Below, in pieces: positions 28,527 to 36,472 of a stretch of DNA of 60,284 bases. The stretch covers positions 1 to 60,284 of the forward strand of contig NZ_CAFI01000369.1 in assembly GCF_000239775.1 (NCBI RefSeq), written 5' to 3'. A program made the position numbers and the translations under genes. The notes under the pieces were generated by a model. That model was not told where the DNA came from, made no database searches, and worked only from the letters and a program-made list of their open reading frames with translations. The stretch's first letter is position 1, and every line of letters begins with the position of its first letter. This stretch comes from Bradyrhizobium sp. ORS 375 (GTDB taxonomy: Bacteria; Pseudomonadota; Alphaproteobacteria; Rhizobiales; Xanthobacteraceae).

Positions 28527-28789
28527 GGTGATCCCCAAACCCTGAACGCCCGCCGCCGACGCCGCTTTTCTCTTTGAATTTTCAAGCGTGACTGGAGCGG
28601 CCGCTTTGGCCGAAAGCAAGACAGCGTCGTGACGAGGAGGGGGCCTTTTCGGACAATCTTACCCGGCATACTCAGATCCTCGTGCTGCGAGACAGGTTCG
28701 TTTCGCGGCCGCGCGCCTTCGCGGTACGATCTCACCGATCATCTTGAGGTTCGGGGGCAGAGCCGGTGCAGAGATGATTGTCATTACGC
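28527..28789. other. Intergenic region, no intact gene
   Basis: About 260 nt between the divergent coiled-coil gene and the decayed DUF2167 remnant. No hairpin or domain was recognised. Confidence 0.35.
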
Positions 28790-29190
28790 GCCGTGCTGTG
28801 CGCAACAATTCCGGGACTGTCGGCCCAGGCAAAAGCCGCACCGGCCGATGAGGCGACGCGCAAGGCAGAGTTGATGGCGGCCTGGCAGGCAGCGATGCAC
28901 CGTGCGACATCGCGCTGATCGATCAAGTGCTCTGAAGCTGCCGGCGGACTACTTCTACGTCCGAAGAGCGAAAGGTTGCGGGTGCTGCGTGCGCTCGGCA
29001 ACGTCGTCAACGACGCGATCTTCGCGGGCTGGTCGTCGGTCGACGCCAGAACGACGATCGGATCGTCGTCATCGAGCACATCAAGGACGGCTTTATCAAA
29101 GCGATGGCGCCAAGAGCTGAGAACGCGGACGAGCTTCTCGGCCACCTGTGCGTCCGCGCGGTGCTCATCGCGCTGCTGTTCGCCCATGAC
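28790..29190 (+). pseudogene. Decayed DUF2167-family membrane-protein gene
   Basis: Reading across three frames restores a coherent protein. A signal-like end and AWQAAMH are in one frame. After a frameshift comes DIALIDQ. Then LKLPADYFYV, then PKSERLRVLRALGNVVNDAIF, then, after another shift, DDRIVVIEHIKDGFIKAMAP and NADELLGHL. The order (LP-x-Y-x-[YF]-[VI]-P, MRALGN-type, WIVVIEY-K-GYIKDD-type, WNADELL) matches DUF2167 proteins from memory. At least four frameshifts and a missing C-terminal membrane region make it non-functional. Confidence 0.6.
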
Positions 29191-29568
29191 GAAGGGACAC
29201 GACGTCGCCGCACGCCAGCGCGGGCTGAGCGTCGGCGCTCCCGCATGCGACGTGCACGAGACGCTGAGTCACGTCGGGCCTCTCGCCAAAGCTATTCCAG
29301 TGCGCCTGTGCATCACCGGCATGTAGTTCCGTCACTCTGCCCGCGCTGCGGAAATTAGTTCCGCTGGTGTCCGAGAGCCCGCTGCGATGCGGCGATCGTC
29401 CATTCAGCACGGGACCGCTGCGTTGCGAAACTATCGTCAGTCATGAGCAGGGCGCCTCATCACAATGCGCTGAACGCAGAGCAGGAGTTTGCCTGTGCAC
29501 TTGCTCGGTGGCATGTGGGAGACCAAAGTCCGGCTGCCCGTCAGAGGCATAAGGAATCGGGAGGTCTC
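29191..29568. other. Region upstream of the branched-chain amino-acid-type ABC operon
   Basis: No intact gene. The first part may be further debris of the DUF2167 pseudogene. The ABC operon promoter should lie in 29400-29560. A TGGCAT at about 29512 has no correctly spaced TTGC, so sigma-54 control is not supported. Confidence 0.35.
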
Positions 29569-30801
29569 ATGATTTCGTTCAAGTCATTCTTGCTTGCGAG
29601 CTGCGCCACTGCGCTGATGTCCTCGGCCGTATGGGCAGCGGACCCGATCAAGATCGGCGTCATCGCCGAAGCTCAAGCCGTTGCCGGCTCATCGATCGCA
29701 CCTGCTGCGCAACTGGCCGCCGAGGAGATCAATGCCAAGGGCGGCGTCGACGGACGCAAGATCGAGATCGTGGTCTACGACAACCATTCCTCATCGGCTG
29801 AATCGGTGCGAGCATTTCAACGCGCGGTGAGTGAGGACAAGGTCAACGCCGTCATTGCCAGCTACATCTCCGAGGTCGTGCTGGCGCTGGAACCGTGGGC
29901 AGGGCGGCTGAAGACGCTGATGATCACGCCCGGCGCGGCCTCCGACGTCATCACCCAGAACATCGCCAAGAATTATGACCAGCTCAAATACACCTTCCAC
30001 GGCTACCTGACCTCGACCTCGCTCGCCGGCCTCGTCTGCGACGCAGCCAAGGACCTGCTGGTCGAGCCGTACAAAATGAAGACCGCCGTCATCATGAGCG
30101 AGGACGCGGCGTGGACGACACCGCTCGACGCCGGCTACGAGAAGTGCCTGCCGGAGATCGGGCTGAAGGTCGTCGACCACATCCGGATGTCGCCTGACAC
30201 CACCGACTTCACGCCGATCTTCAACAAGATCGAAGGCCTGAAGCCGGACGTGATGATCACCGGCATCTCGCATGTCGGCACCCAGCCGACGGTGCAATGG
30301 AAGAGCCAGCAGGTGCCGATCCCGATGTTCGGCATCTCTTCGCAGGCGACCAATTCCACGTTCTGGAAGGATACCAATGGCGCCGTCGAAGGCGTCATGT
30401 TCAACGCCGTGTCGGGTCCCGGCGTGGCCGTCACGCCGAAGACGCTGCCGTTCGTCGATGCCTATCAGAAGAAGTTCGGCAATATCCCGTCCTACGCCGG
30501 CTACACCTCCTATGACGACGTCTACATGATCGCGGACGCGATCCATCGGGCCGGCGGCACCGATCCCGACAAAATGGTCGAAGCGATGGAAGCGACTGAT
30601 TATGTCGGCACCATCGGCCGCGTGTCCTTCAAGCCGAAGGGTGACCCGAACCCGCACGCGCTGCGCACCGGCAAGGGCTACATCACCGGGCTCATGCTGC
30701 AATGGCAGGCCGGCAAGCAGGTCAACGTCTGGCCAAAGGAGCTCGCCGCAGGCACCGCGACGTGGCCGTCCTTCATCAAGCTCAAGGCAGCCAGCAACTG
30801 A
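29569..30801 (+). CDS. Branched-chain amino-acid-type ABC transporter substrate-binding protein (LivJ-like)
   Basis: Periplasmic binding protein (Peripla_BP_6), 410 residues from ATG 29569 (ATCGGGAGGTCTC upstream). The signal peptide FLLASCATALMSSAVWA is followed by the family opening PIKIGVIAE. Conserved features include AAEEINAKGGVDGRKIEIVV near the N-terminus and the C-terminal GYITGLMLQWQAGKQ. The ligand is unknown; family members bind amino acids, amides, urea or aromatic acids. A strong terminator-like hairpin separates it from the permease genes. Confidence 0.92.
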   Translation: MISFKSFLLASCATALMSSAVWAADPIKIGVIAEAQAVAGSSIAPAAQLAAEEINAKGGVDGRKIEIVVYDNHSSSAESVRAFQRAVSEDKVNAVIASYISEVVLALEPWAGRLKTLMITPGAASDVITQNIAKNYDQLKYTFHGYLTSTSLAGLVCDAAKDLLVEPYKMKTAVIMSEDAAWTTPLDAGYEKCLPEIGLKVVDHIRMSPDTTDFTPIFNKIEGLKPDVMITGISHVGTQPTVQWKSQQVPIPMFGISSQATNSTFWKDTNGAVEGVMFNAVSGPGVAVTPKTLPFVDAYQKKFGNIPSYAGYTSYDDVYMIADAIHRAGGTDPDKMVEAMEATDYVGTIGRVSFKPKGDPNPHALRTGKGYITGLMLQWQAGKQVNVWPKELAAGTATWPSFIKLKAASN

Positions 30802-30810
30802 CGCATCACG

Positions 30811-30840
30811 GGGCCGCTTCGTGAGGAGCGGCCCATTTTT
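30811..30840 (+). terminator. Rho-independent terminator or attenuator between binding protein and permease
   Basis: Perfect 8-bp stem GGGCCGCT (30811-30818) / AGCGGCCC (30827-30834) followed by ATTTTT. It lies 9 nt after the binding-protein stop and 36 nt before the LivH-like start. Partial termination here would give more binding protein than membrane components, the usual stoichiometry. Confidence 0.8.
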
Positions 30841-30875
30841 CTGGTGCCTCAGTCCGACGCTCGGGTCTATCTTCA

Positions 30876-31751
30876 ATGCTTTTCTGGCAGATCTTGATTG
30901 ATGGCTTCGCCATCAGCGCTCTCTATGCGCTCGGCGCGACCGGTTTCACGCTCATCTTCGGCGTCTCCGGCGTGCTCAACCTCTCTCACGGCGCCATCAT
31001 GGTCGGTGCGGCGGTCGCCGCCTGGGCCGCGGCCGGCGAGCTCGGCGTCGGACCTTACACGGGAGCGCTCATCGGTGTCCTCGCCGGCCTCGTCCTGGCC
31101 TTCGCCACCTACTTCATCGCCGTCAGGCCGATCCAGCTCTCCAAGGCGATCGCGGAGTCGGAGAAGGAGATCTTCATCCTGACGGCGACGCTGCTGTGGG
31201 GGATCATCATCCAGGAGGCGATCGCTTATCTCTTCACCAACAATGCGAAGACCGTGCTGCCGATCGTCGAGGGCGTCACGACCGTGTTCGGCGTGAGGAC
31301 CCCGCGCAACGAGTACTTCACCGCCGTGATCTGCTGGGTCGCCATCGGGCTGCTCTGGTTCCTGGTCAATCGCACACGGCGCGGCAAGGCCGTGATGGCC
31401 GCGTCGATGAACCCGCGCGGCGTCACGCTGCTCGGCATCGAGCTGTCGTCGATCTATCTCACGGTGTGGGCGATCTATGGGCTGCTGGCGGGCGTCGCCG
31501 GCATCCTGCTCGGCATGTTCCTGGGCGTCAGCTCCTACAGCGTCGGTCCGCTGACGGCGAGCGCGTTCTCGATCGTCGTGCTCGGCGGCCTCGGCAGTGT
31601 CTCTGGCTCGCTGATCGCGGCCTATGTCGTGGGCTATCTCGAGACGGGCACGGCCTATCTGATCTCGCCGGCCTACCGCACCATCCCGGCGCTGCTGCTG
31701 CTCGTCGTCGTCATGTATCTGCGCCCGCAAGGGCTGTTCGGACGGAGGTGA
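30876..31751 (+). CDS. Branched-chain amino-acid-type ABC permease LivH
   Basis: Inner-membrane permease, 291 residues, eight or so hydrophobic segments, opening with LIDGFAISALYALGATGFTL typical of LivH. The family hallmark LGGLGSVSGSLIAAYVVGYLE lies toward the C-terminus and the ending LRPQGLFGRR is standard. livM begins 2 nt after the stop. Confidence 0.93.
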   Translation: MLFWQILIDGFAISALYALGATGFTLIFGVSGVLNLSHGAIMVGAAVAAWAAAGELGVGPYTGALIGVLAGLVLAFATYFIAVRPIQLSKAIAESEKEIFILTATLLWGIIIQEAIAYLFTNNAKTVLPIVEGVTTVFGVRTPRNEYFTAVICWVAIGLLWFLVNRTRRGKAVMAASMNPRGVTLLGIELSSIYLTVWAIYGLLAGVAGILLGMFLGVSSYSVGPLTASAFSIVVLGGLGSVSGSLIAAYVVGYLETGTAYLISPAYRTIPALLLLVVVMYLRPQGLFGRR

Positions 31752-31753
31752 GC

Positions 31754-32683
31754 ATGCCGAGCTTCGTCACCTCGCGTCTGTTCTGGATCGCCGTTCTCAC
31801 CGTCATCGTCGCCCTGGTGCTGCCGACCTATGTGTCCGGCTATGTGCTGGGACTGCTGACGGTCGCGTACTACACGGCCGTCTTCGCGATGTCCTGGGAC
31901 CTGCTGTTCGGCTTCGCCGGCGAGGTCAATTTCGGGCCGACCTTCCTGATCGGTGTCGGCGCCTACACCGCCGGCATTCTCGACGCGCACTACTCGCCGG
32001 GACTCTCGATCTGGTTGTGCATCGCCGCCGGCGCGCTGGCGGCAGTGGTCGGCGGCGTCGTGCTGGCGCTGCCCGCGCTACGCGTCAGCGGACCGTATTT
32101 CGGCCTGACAACGCTGGTGGCCGTGCTGATGCTGCAGAACTTCATCGTCGTCGCGGCCGGGCTGACGGGCGGCGAGATCGGCCTCGCCGTTCCCGACGTG
32201 ATCTCGATCGACGCCAAGACCAATTACTGGATCGCGCTCGGCTTCATGCTGGTGTCAGGCGCGATCCTGTTCGGCCTGTCGCGCAGCGCCATCGGGCTGA
32301 TCCTGCAGGCGAGCGGCCAGGACAAGATCCAGGCCGGCGCGCTCGGCTTCAACGTCACCAAGCACAAGCTCGCGGCCTTCGTGGTCAGCGCGTTCTTCTC
32401 CGGGCTCGCTGGCGCGCTGATGGTGTTCTACATGGGTACGGCGTCGGTCTCGACTTTCGTCGATGTCGGCGTCGGCGTGCAGATCATCATTGCGGCCGTG
32501 CTCGGCGGCCGCCGCACCGTCATTGGCGCCGCGATCGGCGCGATCTTCCTGATCGGCATGGGCGAGCTGCTGCGGCCGCTCGGCGAGCTTGCGACCCTCA
32601 TCGTCTCCGTGATCGCGCTCGTCGTCATCCTGTTCTTCCCCGACGGCTTCCTCGGCATCATCAGGGGAGGGGCCAAAGCATGA
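31754..32683 (+). CDS. Branched-chain amino-acid-type ABC permease LivM
   Basis: Second permease subunit, 309 residues from ATG 31754 (GGAGGTGAGC upstream). Contains LLFGFAGEVNFGPTFLIGVG, ALRVSGPYFGLTTLV and the C-terminal VLGGRRTVIGAAIGAIFL with LFFPDGFLGII. The stop overlaps the ATPase start (ATGA at 32680). Confidence 0.93.
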   Translation: MPSFVTSRLFWIAVLTVIVALVLPTYVSGYVLGLLTVAYYTAVFAMSWDLLFGFAGEVNFGPTFLIGVGAYTAGILDAHYSPGLSIWLCIAAGALAAVVGGVVLALPALRVSGPYFGLTTLVAVLMLQNFIVVAAGLTGGEIGLAVPDVISIDAKTNYWIALGFMLVSGAILFGLSRSAIGLILQASGQDKIQAGALGFNVTKHKLAAFVVSAFFSGLAGALMVFYMGTASVSTFVDVGVGVQIIIAAVLGGRRTVIGAAIGAIFLIGMGELLRPLGELATLIVSVIALVVILFFPDGFLGIIRGGAKA

Positions 32684-34149
32684 GCGCAGCGCCGATGTTG
32701 GAGGTCAACGGCCTCACCAAGCGCTTCGGCGGCCTCGTCGCCGTCAAGAATCTGAGCTTCTCGATTCATGCCGGCGAGATCCTCGGCCTGATCGGACCGA
32801 ACGGCTCCGGCAAGTCGACGGCGATGAAGAGCGTCATGGGCGTCGAGCGGCCGACGGCCGGCTCGGTCAAGCTCGACGGCGTCGAGCTCGCCGGCCTGCC
32901 GTCGCATCGCATCGCGCGCATGGGCGTCGGTCTGGTGTTTCAGCACTCGCGGCCCTTGGCGCGCCAGACCGTGCTGGAGAACATCAAGGTCGCGCTCTTG
33001 CCGGATAAGCTGACGCGGCTGTTCGCCGACAAGGACGTCGACGCACGTGCGCGCGCCATCGCCGAGCGCGTCGGTCTCGGCGGCGTCATCGACCGCCGGC
33101 CACCGACGCTGGCCTTCGCAGATCTCCGCCGGCTGGAGCTCGCGAAGGCCGTGGCGCGTAGTCCGAAGCTGGTGCTGGTCGACGAGCCCTTCGCCGGCCT
33201 CACGGCCTCCGAGGTCGCCGACTTCTCCAATCTGATCCGCGAATTCCGCGACGACGGCCGCGCCGTGCTGCTGGTCGATCACAACGTCAAGAGCGTGTCG
33301 GCGCTGGTCGACCGCGTGCTCGCGATGTATCTCGGCGAGAAGATCGCCGAGGGCAGGGCGACCGAGGTGATGCAGGACGAAACCGTGCGCCGCGTCTATC
33401 TCGGCGGCGCGCTGGTCTCGACCGCGCGGCCCGAGGCGAGCTTCAAGGACGTGACGCCGGCGCTGCAGGTCGACAATGTCGGCGTGCTCTACGGCAAGGC
33501 GCAGGCGCTGCAGGACGTCTCGTTGCACGTTCACGAGGGCGAGTTCGTCTCGGTCGTCGGCCTCAACGGCGCCGGCAAGACGACGCTGTTCAACGCGATC
33601 TCCGGCCTGGTGCCGTATTCCGGCGCGGTGAAATGGGCCGGGCGCAATCTCGCCGGCGGCACCGCCGCTCAGATCGCGCGCGACGGCATCGTGCAGTGCC
33701 CGGAGACGCGCGAATTGTTCGGCGACATGACCGTGCGCGAGAACCTCGAGCTCGGCGGCAATGCGCTGTCCGATGCGGAACGCGGCGAGCGGCTGGAATG
33801 GCTGTTCGGGCTGTTTCCGATCCTGAAATCGCGGCAGCCGCAGCTGGCGCGAACGCTGTCCGGCGGCGAGCAGCAGATGCTGGCGATCGCGCGCGCGCTG
33901 ATGATGAAGCCGAAGCTCCTGATCCTCGACGAGCCGACGCTCGGGCTCGCGCCGGTGATCCTGGAGACGCTGTCTAAGGCGTTGGATCGCTTGCGCGAGA
34001 CCACTAAGATCACGGTTCTGCTTGGCGAGCAGAACGTCACCTTCGCGCTCCCGCACGCCGACCGGGTCTACGTGCTAGATCATGCGAAGATCGTCTGGGA
34101 AGGCCCGCCGGACCGGTTCGAGGCGGAAGCTGCAGAGAACTATCTGTGA
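32680..34149 (+). CDS. Fused LivG-LivF ABC ATPase (two nucleotide-binding domains in one chain)
   Basis: Encodes 489 residues from ATG 32680. The first half (1-250) is LivG-like: Walker A GPNGSGKST (39-47), Q-loop VFQHSRP, Walker B LVLVDEPFAGL, and a His switch LVDHN. Its signature motif reads LAFADLRR (144-151) instead of an LSGGQ-type sequence. The second half (about 260-489) is LivF-like: Walker A GLNGAGKTT (294-302), a canonical LSGGEQQ (393-399), and Walker B LLILDEPTLGLAP. Usually these are separate genes. One composite ATPase site would carry the degenerate signature. The fusion is continuous with no frameshift. Confidence 0.92.
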   Translation: MSAAPMLEVNGLTKRFGGLVAVKNLSFSIHAGEILGLIGPNGSGKSTAMKSVMGVERPTAGSVKLDGVELAGLPSHRIARMGVGLVFQHSRPLARQTVLENIKVALLPDKLTRLFADKDVDARARAIAERVGLGGVIDRRPPTLAFADLRRLELAKAVARSPKLVLVDEPFAGLTASEVADFSNLIREFRDDGRAVLLVDHNVKSVSALVDRVLAMYLGEKIAEGRATEVMQDETVRRVYLGGALVSTARPEASFKDVTPALQVDNVGVLYGKAQALQDVSLHVHEGEFVSVVGLNGAGKTTLFNAISGLVPYSGAVKWAGRNLAGGTAAQIARDGIVQCPETRELFGDMTVRENLELGGNALSDAERGERLEWLFGLFPILKSRQPQLARTLSGGEQQMLAIARALMMKPKLLILDEPTLGLAPVILETLSKALDRLRETTKITVLLGEQNVTFALPHADRVYVLDHAKIVWEGPPDRFEAEAAENYL

Positions 34150-34184
34150 GAGGGTGAGCGGAAGGTCTGGAGAAGGGGAGCCAA

Positions 34185-35246
34185 TTGGAGGGGAAGGGCC
34201 ACGCACCAGTTGCTGACGTTGCGGCCTATCGCGCCGTCGAGCTGATCTATCACGCCTACCTGACCGGCCTCATCCTGATGCTGTCCTCGCGAGCGGGCTC
34301 GCATCGCGCGGCGGAGATCGTCTTCCGCACGTTTCGCCGGCAGCAGCTGGCCCGCTTCCTGCCTGGCCTGAAAAAGCTTGGTCTGCACGGTCTGCCCCAC
34401 GCCGTGGCCTGCGCGCAGTATCATTACTTGTCCAACCAGGTCGGCGGCGTGAAGGTCGAATTCATCCATGAAAACGACCGCAAGGCCTGGATACGCTATC
34501 CGCCGCCTCGCTGGATCTGGTCAGGTACCGCAATCTGCGGCATTCCCTCCGAAGTGTCGCGCGCGATGCTGCGCGGATGGCACGCCAACAACGGCGTCGT
34601 GCTCGGCAATCCGAGGCTCGGATTCGTCTGTACCGGGCAGACCGTCGACGGCCAGCCGGGCCTCGAAGGCTACTACAAGGAATGGGACCACGATCTCGCG
34701 CCGGACGAACGTCTTCTGTTCTCGCCGGGCGAGCGCTGCCCGCCGTTCGATCCAGCCCGTGCCCCCAAGCTCCCGGAGAGTGCCTGGCCGGAAGAACGGC
34801 TTCTCAAAGTGCTCCGCAATTATGCGATGGAGTATATCACCTCGATCGTGCCGGAGACGGTGATCGTGCTCGGCCCAGAGGAGGGCGGCCATCTGGCTGG
34901 CGCTGCGGCGAGACTGATAGGCATGCAGATCTTCGATGATGTTGCGGCCCTCCTTGGCGCCGTCGAGCCTGGCGCCGCGGGATTCGCCAAGGCCTTCGTG
35001 CGCCTGGCCCGCGGCCAAGGCGACGACGCAGAGCTGTCGCCGGATGGCGACGCAATCCTCGTGCGCCAGACAACCTGGCGCCTGATGTCGGAGCGGGACA
35101 ATCTTCCGAAGGCGGTGTTCGACGCCTGGAACGAGCTGTGGGTCGGCGCTGCGCTCGCGCACGACCGCTTCCTGCGGATCGACATCGTCGAGCGGCGCGA
35201 CCGTGGCGACGCGCACTGGGCCTGGCGAATTCGCCACGACAACTAA
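34185..35246 (+). CDS. Protein of unknown function, last gene of the LivJHM-GF operon
   Basis: Encodes 353 residues from TTG 34185, supported by AGAAGGGGAGCC just upstream. No family recognised. It is soluble: no signal peptide or clear membrane helix. Notable segments are ELIYHAYLTGLILMLSSRAG and WIRYPPPRWIWSG near the middle, TVIVLGPEEGGHLAG, and a Trp-rich end. It lies 35 nt after the fused ATPase, so it is probably co-transcribed and acts on the imported ligand or regulates uptake. Confidence 0.78.
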   Translation: MEGKGHAPVADVAAYRAVELIYHAYLTGLILMLSSRAGSHRAAEIVFRTFRRQQLARFLPGLKKLGLHGLPHAVACAQYHYLSNQVGGVKVEFIHENDRKAWIRYPPPRWIWSGTAICGIPSEVSRAMLRGWHANNGVVLGNPRLGFVCTGQTVDGQPGLEGYYKEWDHDLAPDERLLFSPGERCPPFDPARAPKLPESAWPEERLLKVLRNYAMEYITSIVPETVIVLGPEEGGHLAGAAARLIGMQIFDDVAALLGAVEPGAAGFAKAFVRLARGQGDDAELSPDGDAILVRQTTWRLMSERDNLPKAVFDAWNELWVGAALAHDRFLRIDIVERRDRGDAHWAWRIRHDN

Positions 35247-35353
35247 CCGCGCATTGCGTAAGCGCTGACCTCTTTCGACTGGCGATCCCCGCACGACTTA
35301 AGCCGTAGAGAGCAGGGGCTTGCTCCTCCCTCTCCTGGCCGGATCTCGTCAGC

Positions 35354-36214
35354 TCAGAAGTTCGGAAATCGGGGAGGGCGGGCCGGTGCTTGCGGTGGCC
35401 GCGGCGTGACGCGTGCGGCGGCGCCCACGGTGGTCGGCTCGGCTTTCGACGCCCGGACGGCGCGCGCGAGCTGCTCCTGGCCGGCCTGGAGCTGCTCGAT
35501 CGCCTTGGCCTGATCGCGACTGGCCTGTTCCTGGCTCGCCTTCAGGTCCTGCAGCCCGGTCTGCAACGCGGCGACATCATGCGCGATCTTCTCGATCAGG
35601 GGCGCGATGTCTCGCTCCGGCGCCGGCGGCATGTCCCGTTCGGGCGTCGCTTCCGCCATCGCGGAGGAGGGATCGCTGGATCGGATGGCCGATTGCTCCG
35701 GCGACGGCGAAGCGCGCGGCGACGACAAGGCAGGCGACGTCTCTGCGGTGTCGGTCGTGCTCGGTCCGGCAGCTGCCGGATCGCGCCCACCGGCCGGCAT
35801 CGCCATCTGCGGGGCCTCTCGCCGGATGGATTGAAGCGCGCCCTCGATCCGGTCGGTGACCGAGGTGATGGCCTCCTGATGATCGCGCGCCAAGGTGACG
35901 ACGGCGCCGACCAGCCCAGCCGACGCCGCGAGCGTGATCGCGGCCCGCAGCACGGGCCGGCGTCTTGCTGCGCTGGGCGCAGCGGCTGTGTTCACGAGCT
36001 CGTTAGGCGGTCCCGCAGCCTCGCCCGGTTCAGCAGCATCGACGTCAGCCTCGGCGTCCGCCTCGGCCTGGGCCTCGATGGCGGCAATTCGCTGATCGAT
36101 GCGGGCGCGCACCTCGGTGAGGACGCGCTGATAGATCTGCTCGCAGATCTCATTGTCGGGCGGCAGCGCGACATCACCCGGATCAACTTCCTTCGGCGTC
36201 GACTGAACTGACAT
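35354..36214 (-). CDS. Single-pass membrane coiled-coil protein, paralogue of 27708-28526
   Basis: Encodes 286 residues. The N-terminal part has QIYQRVLTEVRARIDQRIAA, matching QLYRRVLREVLTRIDTRLAA of the paralogue. A hydrophobic helix (LRAAITLAASAGLVGAVVTL) is followed by a Pro/Ser/Ala-rich stretch and a coiled coil with LKASQEQASRDQAKAIEQL then QAGQEQL, again matching. The tail is Pro-rich (RPPQAPARPPRFPNF). The two genes bracket the ABC operon and share orientation. Confidence 0.78.
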   Translation of the reverse strand: MSVQSTPKEVDPGDVALPPDNEICEQIYQRVLTEVRARIDQRIAAIEAQAEADAEADVDAAEPGEAAGPPNELVNTAAAPSAARRRPVLRAAITLAASAGLVGAVVTLARDHQEAITSVTDRIEGALQSIRREAPQMAMPAGGRDPAAAGPSTTDTAETSPALSSPRASPSPEQSAIRSSDPSSAMAEATPERDMPPAPERDIAPLIEKIAHDVAALQTGLQDLKASQEQASRDQAKAIEQLQAGQEQLARAVRASKAEPTTVGAAARVTPRPPQAPARPPRFPNF

Positions 36215-36472
36215 GCTCTCGGGTCCTGTACGCGAAACGCCCGTGCCAAATCCCCGCCAGCGATTTGGCCAAGGGCTTTGACGAAACCAAGACTAAGGGG
36301 TGACCAGTGAGGGGCGATTTCGCACACGGAAACAACACCGCGTGCAGCCTCGATGACGGGCGCCGATCTTAGCCGAACCTCAATCTCTGGCCGCTAGGGT
36401 GCGGGCCAAAGGGCCGGGCGCATAGCAAACACATCGATCCGCACAAACGCCGGACGGTCAAAGGATGAACGG
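36215..36472. other. Divergent intergenic region, nothing recognised
   Basis: These 258 nt separate the coiled-coil gene from the orphan gene and should hold both promoters. No hairpin or operator stands out. Confidence 0.35.

Noticed and set aside
28732-29187. Minus-strand 151-codon frame over the DUF2167 remnant
   Set aside because: The plus strand gives recognisable DUF2167 fragments, so the opposite frame is a shadow.
29505-29530. Sigma-54 promoter (TGGCAT) upstream of the ABC operon
   Set aside because: The downstream GC element at the required spacing is missing.
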